Assembly: GCA_018340375.1 (NCBI GenBank)
Contig: JAFFJZ010000002.1
Coordinates: forward strand, 50,178,001-50,242,000
Reading direction: 5' to 3'
DNA from: Gonatopus flavifemur
Lineage: Eukaryota > Arthropoda > Insecta > Hymenoptera > Dryinidae
DNA length: 64,000 nucleotides
Positions 32,881-43,731 of this stretch are shown here, piece by piece. Numbering within the stretch: position 1 is the stretch's first letter; each line of letters begins with the position of its first letter. Below the pieces are notes generated by a model. That model saw only the letters and a list, made by a program, of their open reading frames with translations. It was not told the DNA's origin and did not search any database. The position numbers and the translations under genes are program-made.

Positions 32881-33658
32881 CACGGAAAAAATTTTAGAAC
32901 TATGAGAGTTCGAAATTTATATAACTCTAACAGTTCAATTATTTTAGGTTATCCAAGTTCAAAATTTGAATCTTCAGAGTTCAAAACAACATTGAACTCG
33001 TATAGTCACACGACGCGGGCCATGAAATCCAATAATTTGGCGTGAGAGAGTGCGACGCTGTGTCAAACTGCGAGAGCTCAAGTGATCGGACCAGGGATGG
33101 GTTCTGTGCGCGTCCGATAAGTGATATGCGTTAACTATGCGCAGATTATGCATAAAAAACATGTAGAATACGCAGAAAATGCAAAAAATGCATAAAACAT
33201 TGTAAAATTATTTCCAACTTGAAATTCAAAATTCAGAGTATATGAAATAGATATTTATGAGTGTTGAAATGATAAAAAATTCATAGTTTTCAAATTATAA
33301 CCCAACTCGACCCCAAAAAAAGATGATGCAGAAAGCCCCCTCAATTAAGTTATCTGCAGTATCTGCATGAGTTTTATGCGCACATTATTCCTTGCATAAA
33401 ACCTACCGTATTATGCGTACCCAACCCTGGATCGGACTCTCAGAGTACGAAATCTCGGACAAGAAGAGTCGTAAATCTTCGAGATTTTGTACTCTGAGAG
33501 TCCGATCGCTTGAGCTCTTGCAGTTCGACGCAGCGCCGCACTCTCTCACGCCAAACTATTGGATCTCATGGCCTGCATCGTGTGACTATAAGAGTTCGAT
33601 GTGGTTTTGAACTTTTACAATTCAATTGTTTAACCAAGTCGAGTCAAAAAGTTACACT
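32881..33658. mobile_element. Foldback element, CACGGAAAAA end, split by a hAT-type MITE
   Basis: TA then CACGGAAAAAATTTTAGAAC begins the left arm. TAGTCACACGACGCGGGCCAT, TTGGCGTGAGAGAGTGC and GAGAGCTCAAGTGATCGGA recur inverted at 33490-33590, around a centre of ACTCTCAGAGTACGAAATCT / AGATTTTGTACTCTGAGAGT. A MITE (33092-33429) splits the left arm. The right end is cut by the element at 33659; its remainder may lie near 34236-34300. Confidence 0.75.
33092..33429. mobile_element. hAT-type MITE, duplication GATCGGAC
   Basis: GATCGGAC at 33084-33091 and 33430-33437 flanks ends CAGGGATGGGT / ACCCAACCCTG. The 338-bp body has TGCGCAxA/TATGCGTA boxes near both ends. End similarity makes it a relative of 27712-27977. 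Confidence 0.93.
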
Positions 33659-34235
33659 CCCAGACAGCACAGAAAGTTCTCTGGATGTTCTATAAACATA
33701 GGGTTACCATATGTGTCCGAGGAAAAACCCGGACATGTACTCTTTTCAAGAATGCGGGAAGATCCGCCAGGGTTTTCGACTTGTACTCTCAGTACTCTTT
33801 TTGTTCTCTTTTTAGAGAAGGAATTAGATCTACATTTTAATATCGGAAAAACCGTATTATAAAGAGTACTTGTCCGGGTTTTCCCGGACGTATGGTAACC
33901 CTATATAAACATAATCTTGGTTCCGCGTGTGTTGGTGCCCAAGGCACATATTTTCCAAATGTTTAGAGTACCTTCGCTTTTGCTTCGGCTGCATTTTGAA
34001 CTTCTAAAAAGATTCATATTCACTGTCATAACGGGTAGTCTTTACGAATACTTCATGCATTTTCTATGTGTATTTCAAGAACCCCCACATGTATTCATCA
34101 AGAACTCTTTAAGAATTCTTCTGATACTCTATGTGTTCATTTAGAATACTCCATGAATTCATGGGAATGAATTCCGTAGGTATTCTTTACTCTGAATTCT
34201 CTGCGAACTCAAAAGGAACTTGTGTGCTGTCTGGG
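33659..34235. mobile_element. CCCAGACAGCAC-type TIR element, split by a hAT-type MITE
   Basis: Ends CCCAGACAGCAC / GTGCTGTCTGGG are perfect 12-bp inverted copies. Inside are AAGTTCTC, GAACTCTTTAAGAATTC and AACTCAAAAGG words typical of this group. The left part is interrupted at 33699-33903. The 33915-34000 stretch is shared with about 3985-4080. Confidence 0.8.
33699..33903. mobile_element. hAT-type MITE, duplication TATAAACA
   Basis: TATAAACA at 33691-33698 and 33904-33911 flanks perfect ends TAGGGTTACCATA / TATGGTAACCCTA. Subterminal AAACCCGGACATG / TGTCCGGGTTTTCC follow. Length is 205 bp. Ends with GGTTACCATA and CCGGG(T)TTTTCC are common among hAT MITEs. Confidence 0.95.
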
Positions 34236-34535
34236 ATACAATAAGAATTGTTTATTTTAAACATAGTTTCATGACACTCTCAGACGTTCGATGTTTTAAA
34301 TTCGATTAAAATTATAATTTCCTCGGAACATACATTGGTTTTTGTGTTACAGACTATTTAATTAATTTATGGTAAAAATTCGAAAACGATCAACTAATAA
34401 AGAATGGTTAGGGATCACCCTATATTTTGTATATTCATGTTCGTGGCCAAGTTCAAGCTACAATTTATAACCATGTAACCGTATTAATATTCATTTCAAA
34501 AATTAAAGATATATCTATAGACTCTCGTATTATAT
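34236..34535. other. Spacer
   Basis: May hold the displaced right end of the 32881 foldback (CACTCTCAGACGTTCGATG near 34275 resembles its arm), but the ends do not align well. Nothing else was recognised. Confidence 0.3.
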
Positions 34536-34751
34536 CCCAGATAACATGTAGGCTTCTCATAACCCTGTCACACTTGTCATTCGATTGTTTTTGGCTTGTT
34601 CTTGACAACCTTGTCAGTGTAAGGTTGCTACAGCCCTGCTGCAAGGGTTTTGTAAGCTTGTACCCTTGTCGTGTGTCAACTAGGAGGCTTATATCAACCT
34701 TGTCACAAGCTTGCCTGACAACATTGCAGCAAAGTTGAATTGCTATCTGGG
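34536..34751. mobile_element. MITE, ends CCCAGATAACA / TGCTATCTGGG
   Basis: CCCAGATAACATGTAGG at the left and TTGAATTGCTATCTGGG at the right are inverted copies at the tips. The interior has TTGTCAxxxTTG, GACAACCTTGTC and TTGTCACAAGCTTG boxes in both orientations. Length is 216 bp. Confidence 0.7.
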
Positions 34752-35190
34752 ATTGATAGATCGATAAAAAGATATCATTTTTAACACAATGTTTATTCCA
34801 TGATCATTTATTTTGCCACTCTTTTCTTCTCAATATTGAGACATGAAATGCAAATTGCCTCATCCCTGGCGGAAGGGAAGCGTGTCATAAAGAGTAACGG
34901 AAGCGTAAGAATGTCTCAGATTACGTTTTTCATACTCCTTACATGCTTCCTACACTGTAAAAAAATTTCACCGGAAAATTCCAGTACATGTACTGGAAGT
35001 CATTAACCTGTACATGTACCGGAAAATTTCAGCACATTTGTACTGCAAAAATTCAGTGCAAACGTTATGGAATTCCCGCATCAAAACTGGAAATTTTCTG
35101 AGCCTCGGTACTGGAATTTTTCAGTACACGAGCTGGACTTTTCCAGGACATGTACTGGAAAATTAATGCTGAAAATATCCATGAAAATTG

Positions 35191-35198
35191 AAAAAAAA
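35191..35198 (-). terminator. T8 run downstream of tRNA-like module 2
   Basis: Eight T on -, preceded by CAA. Same length and similar distance from the B-box as at module 1. Confidence 0.35.
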
Positions 35199-35290
35199 TT
35201 GCTCACGCAAAGTGATTTTGCAGGGTCCTTGTGTTCCAAGATGATTGAGAAACTTTTGATCGTTCATTTGGATGGACAGAAACTCATGTC

Positions 35291-35372
35291 TACCTAACAG
35301 GATTTGAACCCACACTTTTCTACTTGCCTACCAACTGAAACCTAAGACCTGACCGATGAGCTATAGCGCGAC
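35291..35372 (-). ncRNA. tRNA-like Pol III module 2
   Basis: On - an A-box-like TATAGCTCATCGGTCAGG (about 35348-35365) is followed by the B-box GGGTTCAAATCC (35300-35311). The T-stem pairs in four of five positions; acceptor and anticodon stems do not form, so it is not a working tRNA. A T8 run follows about 100 bases downstream (complement of A8 at 35191-35198), predicting a transcript of about 175 nt. Unlike module 1, the A-to-B interval includes an insert-like TTTCAGTTGGTAGGCAAGTA stretch. Confidence 0.5.
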
Positions 35373-36057
35373 ATGTTGGAAGGCCAGCTTGGGTTACTAC
35401 ATATGCTTCATATCTAGAACACAAGAGGATAAGTCTTGGAAAAACCTCATATATCAATTTCATTGGCTACAATTACAATTATTATTCAAAATCTCAATCA
35501 GGAAATTTTTAATATAAAGGCTTGAAATTTTTCCTGCCAGAAATGACGAAGTCCAATAGAAGTGGAAAATTTCAGTGCAACAGTGATTAAATTCCGTTGC
35601 ATAGCAACTGGAAAATTCCATCACACGACCTGAAAATTGCAGTTCAAAACCTGTATAATTCAATTGCATAGTAACTGGAAAATTCCATCACAAAACCTGA
35701 GAATTGCAGTTAAAAACCTGTATAATTCCAGTATACCAACGATTAGGTTTTTTTTTCTAAATTCCAAATTTTTTCTCAAGTCCTTTTTGAGGGAATATAT
35801 TTTTTTGGTGCACAAGAACTATAAAATTGTAGTACGAGCCGGTAAAATTTTCGCGAAATCATGGCAAAATTTCAGTACATCATCTCAAACTTGAAAATTC
35901 CAGTACAATGACTGAATTTTCAGTTATGCTTGGTAAATTTTCAGTAACGTAACAACAAAATCTCTGTACATGTACTGGAATATCCATATTCCAGTACTAG
36001 CACTGGAAATTTCCAGTCCAGTTGCACAGTAAATTTCCAGTTTTTTTTTACAGTGTA

Positions 36058-37191
36058 TCCACTCTTCGATTACGCTTCCGAGTGTAAAGCCCGGTTTCTA
36101 TGAAATTGGTGTTACTTCCGATACGCTTCACACACTTCAAATATACGTTCGAACCACTTTTAATGTTCCACTTGACGCTCGGTATACGCTTAAATCCACG
36201 TTCCAAATACTTTTCCACTACGTCCACAACACTTTCTATTACAGTGTTGTTGAAATTTGAATCGTTTACAGGAACGAAACTAAAATTCAAACTCACAAAA
36301 TCTGAGAAATCATCGGTGTTAATCTTCTTGAATTAACTCCTTAGAACTGGAAACATTGTTCAAAGAATATATCGTAGGATTTTGGGTTGTCAACAGCTGA
36401 GGATTTCGTTATTCAGTAATCAATTCGTTTCGATAAACGATTCAGACTTCATCAACATCTATTACACGCTTCCCTTTCACCAGGGATACATCTTCAAAGC
36501 GCAAGTACGCGTTCGTATTGTGATCTTTATCTCCTCTCCTTTGAAATGGAAATTACAATTAGATTTTGTATTTGAAATTCCTAAATAGTGAAAGTACAAT
36601 TCTATTTTGTACTCGAAAGTAAAGAAAGCCTCGATTGGTATTGTATTTGATACTCTAAAAGAGTCAGAGTACAGAGTACAATTATATTTGATGTTCTGTA
36701 ACAAATGAAGTATTGAGTATAATTATACTTTTCACTTTGTATTTGGCGGAGTACATTCTCCCCCATTCCTGCTCATAACAGATGAATGAAACCACGATGT
36801 TGCTGAAATGGAGCATGTTATATTGTGGTTACATTGTAACAACTTTTGATCCGTGTGAAATTACAAGTTACCAGTCCATTGCATGCAACGAACAGGTGTT
36901 ACTGCGTGTGATCTTAAGTTACATTGTAGTTATGATATGTTAACAAACTGTGTTTGGGGGGTAGATTCATCGAACAAGTATATTACCATTTACCGAACTT
37001 CTATGGGAAATTTTCAGCAGGGATTCAAATCAAAATATGATGTAACAAGAAATATGATGTTACGATTGCGAACACAGATATGTCGAACCGAACAATCACC
37101 AGTATGAATCCATGAATATTGATTGTGAAAAAAAGTCGAGTTCAAATGAAACTTGCGTACTTGATAGTACATTTTCTCGATGGGAAAGTAG
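36058..37191. other. Region upstream of the 37-kb coding candidate
   Basis: 36060-36300 contains ACGCTTC-type boxes that appear to belong to the repeat invaded by the 34953-36055 element. 36540-36730 has repeated AAATTACAATT/AAGTACAATT words. Upstream exons of the coding candidate may lie in 36883-37190 (+ frames 36883-37107 and 37112-37294, the latter with CVLDSTFSRWESRCKR), but no splice assignment is secure. Confidence 0.3.
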
Positions 37192-37818
37192 GTGCAAGCG
37201 GCCTGTGGCGTACATACCGAAAGAGATATCTTGCAGCGTGAAATCTCTATCGCTTGGAACTATCGTCCGGACAAAAGTTGTGGTGGTAAAATAGATGACG
37301 GTTTTACCCAGATGAGAATTTCAAACGATAATGACTCCACGCTGGAGGACATTCTTTTCAACCAGTACGGCTGCGTCTCTCTTTTTTTCCTTCCGCTATC
37401 CAGAGAGTGTATTAATGAAAAATTGTGTATCGAGAAGGTTATAAAAAGTTGCAATACTTGCACAGTTTACAGACCATTTTAGCGTTCAAGAGAAAAAAGA
37501 ATTCCAAAGCGTTTTGTTCCTGTTTAGATGTATTGTTATTTAACATCAAAGTACATGGGATTCTACCAAGATCTTGAATTTTACTTTGAAGTAGCTTCAT
37601 ACGATGCGGTGAAATTGTTTTATCTGAACTGGAATTTTCTTGAATTCAAGAACGTACACTTCCGTTTGTATGAAGGCGTCCATAAAGAACACCACGTTCT
37701 TCTTTGTCCGAGTCAAACTTTATACAACCAAAGTGCCAATGATAAACTCTATTTTCTGAAAGAGAATTTCAGAACTAATCGTGATGATTTTGGCTTTGTA
37801 AATGAAACAAAAATATAG
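37192..37818 (+). CDS. Unidentified two-exon coding candidate
   Basis: Exon 1 is about 37192-37437 and exon 2 is 37528-37818 (TAG end). Both have mixed, coding-like codon use (for example GGC, CTG, GAG and AAC beside AT-rich codons). They are in the same frame, separated by 90 bp holding two TAG stops, with GT at 37438 and a good acceptor TTTTGTTCCTGTTTAG before exon 2, so a phase-0 intron joins them. The product is about 178 residues: NYRPDKSCGGKIDDG and SRECINEKLCIEK in exon 1, DLEFYFEVASYDAVKLFYL and HHVLLCPSQTL in exon 2. I recognise no family. The true start is unknown: the frame is closed by a TAG ending at 37188, so exon 1 may begin at an acceptor there. The donor GTTATA is weak. Confidence 0.45.
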
Positions 37819-38143
37819 ATTTGGTTATTTCAACAATCTTCCAACGTTTTCAAGTGTGTTTTTTTAGTTAATGAGACTCTCTTTTGAAGGGTCAGAGCGA
37901 GGTTGAAATCTTGAAATGGATTGATCTTGTATGAACTTCAAGAACGAAACTAAGCGTCGAACTTCTTGCTACGCCTAACTGTCTCTTTCGACTTTATGAA
38001 CAGAAGTGAGAGATGTTTGCGGAACATCGATAGCAGAAGGACATTGAAGAGAATATCCCAAACTTTTAAATTCGAACAAAGTTTCGAAGGAACGGCGATC
38101 TATTCGTCAGAAATGTGAATTTTATTCGATTTCAATTGATTAT
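37819..38143. other. 3' flank of the coding candidate
   Basis: No repeat was recognised. The stretch GAAGTGAGAGATGTTTGCGG and neighbours have moderate GC for this window, but no open frame continues. Confidence 0.3.
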
Positions 38144-38335
38144 CCCTAGTAAAAATGATTCATGTAAGACCACATATAAACCATATGCGGTCATATACAT
38201 TGGGGTCTCACATATGAACACATGTAATTCAGATTTAACCCATATTTAATGCATCTATGACGCATATACGGCCCGTATATATCAACCTTCATGCATATAT
38301 GCGTCGTATATGCATTAAATACGGATTTACTAGGG
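38144..38335. mobile_element. MITE, ends CCCTAGTAAAAATGA, with ATATGCGxCATATA boxes
   Basis: Left end CCCTAGTAAAAATGATTCAT and inverted right end CCCTAGTAAATCCGTATTTA; TAT lies outside both ends. The interior has ATATGCGTCGTATATG-like palindromes. It is close in build to 46180-46500. Confidence 0.75.
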
Positions 38336-38398
38336 TATAGTTGTATCAACTGGAAATTATGATCAGTTTGACCCGAGATTTCATAAGGACCTGTCACC

Positions 38399-39012
38399 CG
38401 GAGAGAAAAAACTTCGCTGTGATAGCGAAATCTGATTTTGCTGGGTACCTTTTTCTTATTCTGACCGGAATCTATTTGGTATCACAGTAATTTTGTTAGC
38501 TATTACAAAGACTTCTTAGCTATGGTAGCATGAAATGTTGAATTTTCTAGCAAAATTTGTTTGCTATTCTATACAGGTTGTTCCAGAACAAAGTATCGAC
38601 CTTTCACCAGCGTGTTTCTGAGAGAGAACTGAACAACTTTTCCATTTAGCATTTTTTGATCCGAAGCTTAGTTTCAGAGTTGATTTCAACGGATCAAGTG
38701 GACGCTTCACAAGTATACTCTTCGATCATTGGACTAACCCATGTACTTGCCACGTGAGTGGTCAACTTATTTTGTTTACAACTCAAAAACCGAGTTTCGG
38801 ATCGAAAAATGTCGAATGGAAAAGTTGTTCAGTTTTCTCTCAGGAATACGTTGGGGAAATATTGATACTATGTTCTGGGACGCCCTGTATATAATACGGG
38901 GACTTGCTGGAGGAACAAACATTTTTTACTGCCGCAGCTGAAGAAGCGCTGTCGTATACAACAGCTATTGCTAACAAGATTGCTGTGATAGTACATAGAG
39001 TGCTGTTACAGC
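38399..39012. mobile_element. TGCTGTGA-box TIR element split by a CAGGGxGTCCC element
   Basis: CGGAGAGAAAAAACTTCGCTG at the left resembles the CACGGGGAAAA end of 55450-55800, followed by TGATAGCGAAATCTGATTTTGCTGG. The right arm ends near GCGAAAAATTCGCACAAAAT. The middle is split at 38574-38887. The - frame at 38840-39025 and + frame 38904-39086 cross element borders. Confidence 0.6.
38574..38887. mobile_element. Mariner-like MITE, ends CAG(G)x(T/G)GTxCCAGAAC, TA-rich target
   Basis: Left CAGGTTGTTCCAGAACAAAGTATC and inverted right CAGGGCGTCCCAGAACATAGTATC, with GAGAACTGAACAACTTTTCC / GGAAAAGTTGTTCAGTTTTC and CGTGTTTCTGAGAG further in. The target was TTCTATATATAAT, as in the unsplit relative at 55613-55632, giving TATA on each side. 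Length is 314 bp. Confidence 0.8.
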
Positions 39013-39968
39013 GAAAAATTCGCACAAAATTAGATTTCTCAGAACAAGACTGTACAAAAGGTTTGAATATGTTGAATGAAATTTAACCCTAACGGAATGC
39101 AGTATATGCAATGGGCACGACGAATGCTACATTTGGCACTTCATACAGGATTTGTCCATAAGTCCAGTCATGGCCCCTCACTGGAATTATACACGAAAAC
39201 CGTTAATCCACGCCGTTGCATGTCAATGGCGTCCATGAATGGTTCTCCAAGGGTTGATTACTGAATGATAACGTTGGTACAGTGATGGTTTTGTTCAGGG
39301 ACCATTACAAACCCGGAATCAAGTTCTGGCCAACTAGCACAGCCGCAAACCGAGTTAATCATCAAACAACTCCACTACTGGGCTTTCTTGTTGGTCCATA
39401 ATGAACCATATCCGTGTCAATGTTAGGAAATTCCTCGCTAGTCACCCTTAAGTAAGTTTTCCTTGTCCATGCAAAATTTCCTTGTTATTTCCCCTCTTTT
39501 TTCCTCCAAGCATGGAAAATCTTATGGAAATTTTGCAAGTTCATACCATACATAAAGTAGAACATCGCTTTAACAATTTTATTTCTAACACAACTCCTCA
39601 ATTAACCAACAAAGTAATCGTATCATATTTTCCTGATCAAACAACGGTAATAGCAAGAATATTGTGTTATGAGGACGGTGCTGTGAAAACCTGAATTTTT
39701 TCCCTGAAACAAAATTCGACTACAAAAAAGATATCAATCTGATACATAAAGGAAACCATCAGGAATATGAGAAACTATTCCTCGAATCGATCGGTGAAAA
39801 TGGAAACACCAGCAGAAGAGTATTTCCATTAAAGGTGACAAGAAGAACCTCAACGAGATTGAATTTTCTGAATCTGGATCTCAGGTAACTAGGAGTGGAA
39901 ACGGACAAACGTCGACAGTTTAATGATCTGAAAGCTTCAGGATCAACAAAAAAGACGGAAATAACGAA
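39013..39968. other. Unassigned DNA
   Basis: Small + frames (39076-39264, 39482-39694) show no recognised family. 39270-39430 has GGTACAGTGATGG / GGACCATTACAAA words resembling 14150 and 49200, perhaps an old shared repeat. Confidence 0.3.
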
Positions 39969-40215
39969 CCCAGATAGAAAAGCATGCTCTGAATGTTTTG
40001 TAACATAACGTGCCGTAAACATACTATCATGAACTCCGCTCAGCTTGCAATGATGCATAGAATGTAAACATTATGTTTCAATTATGGTGCCATCACCTCG
40101 TTTTGCTACCAATAACAATGCTTTATGCGGAAACACCTTGGCGCCATGATGCGAACATTTCTTGGCGTGCATGTCACCATTATGATGGCATTATGGAGAC
40201 ATTTTTCTATCTGGG
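39969..40215. mobile_element. MITE, ends CCCAGATAGAAAA / TTTTTCTATCTGGG
   Basis: The perfect inverted tips and the ATAATGxxATGxTGGCA-type interior mark a 247-bp element of the CCCAGA(T/C)A group. The - frame 39759-40058 overlaps its left half. Confidence 0.8.
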
Positions 40216-41514
40216 GAAGTAGATGAGGTAGCGGCTGGCAAACTTTACATGCTCTTCTTTTTCTCTCTTTAAACTTAACAACGGATGAAGGATGAGTCAG
40301 AGTTTGTCATTCAATACGTTGAGATTCACGAACTGGAAATCAGATATATATCAGAACAAAATAACAGAAAGGAGTGTACAAAATGTTGGAATATTTCAAA
40401 GCGTATCTTGTTACTCTCGTCGTAAGTAGAATTTCATAATTCACCTTGCGCGTAATAAAAATAAATTTGTCGTGATGTGAAATTCACCAATGACGTACAA
40501 TTTTATTGAAAAAAAAAAAAAATAGATCACAAATTTCACACATGAGTTCCTTTTGACGATGAGTAACGAAGCGTTCACGACTGACGTCTATTTTCGAGAA
40601 CTTGGGGACCTTTATTTACAATACATACGCTCGTACATGTACACATGCATATTCATAAATAATTATCATGTAATGGGTTTCAACGAAAAGAGCCTTGTTC
40701 GTGAGGTATTATATCTGAAAACGTATGTCATCGTTCAAAGTTAGATGAGCTGCCTTGAATCGGGGAAAGGTAGACATAAATTTGAGAAAAAAATGAAAAA
40801 GAATACGTCTGAACGTCAATACAATTTACTTTATTGACTTTGTCCAGTTTATTGATCTTTCCATTCGCATTCTCTGATATTCCAACAAAACCACTCGTCC
40901 AGGGATGTCTAGAGAGATTACTGTGCATTATATGTCTGTCGGAGAATGTATTCGCATCGATCAATAAGTTCACATGTATCAACTCTCCTGTTTGCAAAGG
41001 TACACAAAACAAATAGACTTTGTGCCGTTCGCGGATTCATAAAACGTTCAAACATTTATGAATCTAAATAATTGTTCGTTCGAGGAATTGATTTGCAAGT
41101 GTGTTATTAGAAAAATGAAAGAATTATTTTCTTCTTGTGGAGAGAAATATAATACCGATGGTACAATTATAATTGAAAAGAACAAAAACAAAATGATAAC
41201 ATCGTGTACATTGAAAAAATATTGTACGAAAGCTCGCTTGTTTTAGCACTCCGATTCTGAAATTTTAATCCTTTAGTTGAGAAACTACGCTCAGGTATTC
41301 TCCATTCATGCGCGACTTGCGAAGCTCTTTTGTGCAACATTCGACGATAATCTCCCACTGTACTGACATTTCACCCTCTTAATATCTTACCTTTATCCTT
41401 CTATATCCTGATAAGAAGTTGCCCTTTTTTTCCTTAACAAATCCTTTCAAATGGTTCATTCGTTTCCTGTTAAGAAGATACTACCAGACGTGATGGTATT
41501 CAAATTTTCAATAA
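40216..41514. other. Apparently unique DNA
   Basis: No repeats were recognised. + frames at 40553-40744, 40834-41016 and 41058-41246 (the last Cys- and Lys-rich) are short, unsupported by splice sites and of no known family. Confidence 0.3.
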
Positions 41515-41838
41515 GGGGGCGTCCATTAATTACGTGGGGTGTTTAGGGGGGGAGGGGGTCAAGCTGAATCTCACGTACTTTTTTTTCTAGCAGAAAACGG
41601 TGTAAACATGCGTGAAAGTGAAGTTAAAAAGGTGGAAAATATTTCTAGAATAAACTATGGCAAAATCTGACACAACAGTGTTTACACTAATTTACGCATC
41701 CACACCCAAAACACAAATTTTTAAAAATCTCACGTGGGATATGGGGGGGGGTTGCGGAAAATCTTACGAAATCTCACCAAGGGGGGGAAGGGGGTCAAAA
41801 ATCCTGAAAAATGACCCACGTAATTAATGGACGCCCCC
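41515..41838. mobile_element. Harbinger-like MITE, TAA duplication
   Basis: TAA at 41512-41514 and 41839-41841 flanks ends GGGGGCGTCCATTAATTACG and (inverted) the same sequence, exact over 23 bases. Subterminal G-runs (GGGGGGGAGGGGGTCAA left, CCAAGGGGGGGAAGGGGGTC right) are not simple complements. A 3-bp TAA/TTA duplication with GGGxxCGTCCAT-like ends fits PIF/Harbinger. Length is 324 bp. Confidence 0.88.
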
Positions 41839-41841
41839 TAA

Positions 41842-42348
41842 TCTCGAAATATCGCTCTGTGGACATTCAAGAAAACTTACAAGGCAGAGAATCAACCTGA
41901 AATTAGTATTTCTTTTACCCGTTTTTGTAAAACATACAAACACAAAAATTACTCATCCTATTACCAGAATTTGGGAAGAAATTTGCGACAAGAACAATTT
42001 TGGAGTGTGATTTACTGTAATTGTCGTCGAATCTACTCCACTTTAGTTGGAATTACCACAATTTGTTCTAAATTATAATAGAAATTGTCCCTGTCGTAGA
42101 ATTTACCACAAATTTTTTACTGTTTATATATATTATATATTTTTCAATCCTATTCATCTCCAGAATCAATCATATCAGAATGGGAATTCCCCCGATTGAA
42201 AAGTGGGTCATCTGATGCCCTATCTGGGTCCATACTACTCCAACTTGAACCCAAACGGAGTCTTGAATAAAAAGAAGGAATTCATTTCCCTAGTAAAGAA
42301 GCTCAGCAAACACGCCAACTGGCGTTTTAAAGGCCCAATGAAGGCTCT
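41842..42348. other. Unassigned DNA
   Basis: AATTxxACCACAATTTxTTC and similar boxes repeat at 42045-42120 (a weak direct repeat). The frame 42203-42385 crosses the next MITE end. Confidence 0.3.
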
Positions 42349-42589
42349 GCACACGCAGAAAAATATATTTTTAAAAGTCCCATAATTTATTGAGGATCAG
42401 CGCCAGTCTGTGATGAATGAAATTATTCACCTGAACATAGCTTCAAAAGTACCATAATTTCTTGTAGAAATACATCCAATTATGGGAGTTTTTAAAAATA
42501 AATTTAAGTAAAAACTCTATCTGTCACAGACTGGCGCTGATCCCCAATAAATTATGGGACTCTTCAACACATCTGTTTTCTGCGTGCAC
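42349..42589. mobile_element. Foldback MITE, ends GCACACGCAGAAAA
   Basis: Left GCACACGCAGAAAAATAT and inverted right GTGCACGCAGAAAACAGAT; inner arms share TCCCATAATTTATTG, GGATCAGCGCCAGTCTGTGA. Length is 241 bp. Relative of 15320-15598. Confidence 0.85.
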
Positions 42590-43221
42590 TGATGATCATC
42601 ACATTTATGATTGTAAGTGCGACACTCTTTTGGGAAAATGTATATAATTTATAGAACGTTCGAAGTAGTTATAGTTAGTTGATGAGAAGTTTGAATGAGT
42701 GAACTACATAACACAGGAGTTTGTAGCTTAATAGTATAACTTCCGGAATGGCCTTCTCGAAACATATAGTTGAACGTAGGTTTGGAATCCCATTGAAAAT
42801 TTTTGTTTTCTCAATGTTTTGTGTAGAATAAAAATCTTCTTCGTCAGTTTGAAGGATTTCGATAATCATGATTCATGATTCCAGTCCTGACATGCCTTAC
42901 ATTTCAAATTTATATTCTATTCATTGCATACATTATTCTCAATTTATGTTTTAATAACTCATACTAGTCTAAAATACGAAATTCTCTTATTGGTCACACT
43001 TAAAAAAACTGTAATCCGATATGGTCAACAACTTTCCCTGCTCTCTAATTTCAGTACAAAACACCCAGAAATGTAGACATAGTCAATAATTAACCCATGT
43101 ATGGCCTTGTTGAAGAGGAAACTTGGTATTTCATTTCATATCATATCCACATTGCTAGTCCACTTTTCAAACTGGCGCTTGATGTGAAAAAGACTCATCT
43201 AATGTACTTGCTGAAAATGCA
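42590..43221. other. Unassigned DNA
   Basis: No repeat or coding frame was recognised; the 64-codon - frame 42675-42869 shows no family. Confidence 0.35.
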
Positions 43222-43499
43222 CACTAAAAATTTGAGTGTGAAATTTAACACTGAAGTATCACTCTGAGTGGTTCCTACAAGTCCACACGCGGGAGTGCTT
43301 TCTCTCTACCATGGACAGAGGGTGTATTTCACAATTTTCCGTGTATTTATGTTTTCGTATGTCTTTAAATTATTTCATACTGGCCGCGAGTGAAATTCAA
43401 CACTGAGAAGAGTGAAATTTCTACCAAACGTTCTGAATACAGCTGAGTGTTGAAAAAAACATTCAGCAGAGTTCATTTCAGCACTCGATTATTTTAGCA
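43222..43499. mobile_element. TIR element with GAGTGTxGAAATT boxes
   Basis: CACTAAAAATTTGAGTGTGAAATTTAACACTG at the left pairs approximately with the inverted right end TGCTAAAATAATCGAGTGCTGAAATG. A similar box set occurs at about 45960-46140. No target duplication was recognised. Confidence 0.5.
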
Positions 43500-43715
43500 T
43501 CCGAAAGGGATCTTTCACCCAACTTCACCCGATGTACTCTCTAAATCTGAATCAGTAAAAAACCACTGATTCACAGTGAAATTTCACTGATTCCATCAGT
43601 CCTAAGGCGTCCACTGAGAATCAGTTAAAAATCACTGATCCAATCCAGTCCAGTGCAAACCACTGGTTCAATCAGTGAAACCAGTGACCTGATCAGAAAA
43701 GAAAAATATCATGGT

Positions 43716-43723
43716 AAAAAAAA
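43716..43723 (-). terminator. T8 run downstream of tRNA-like module 3
   Basis: Eight T on - in the context CAATTTTTTTTACC, close behind the T-arm as in true tRNA genes. Confidence 0.45.
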
Positions 43724-43731
43724 TTGTCTTT

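Larger units (their letters stand above)
34953..36055. mobile_element. 1.1-kb TIR element with TA duplication and tRNA-like module
   Basis: TA (34951-34952, 36056-36057) flanks ends CACTGTAAAAAAATTTCACC and (inverted) CACTGTAAAAAAAACTGG. Both subterminal zones are dense in TTCCAGTACATGTACTGGAA-type boxes and in TGGAAAATTCCA words. The insertion interrupts a host sequence with GGAAGCGTAAGAATG / GATTACGCTTCCGAG on either side. A tRNA-like module lies at 35291-35372 (-). Short frames inside (35067-35297, 35460-35894) are not genes. Confidence 0.85.
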
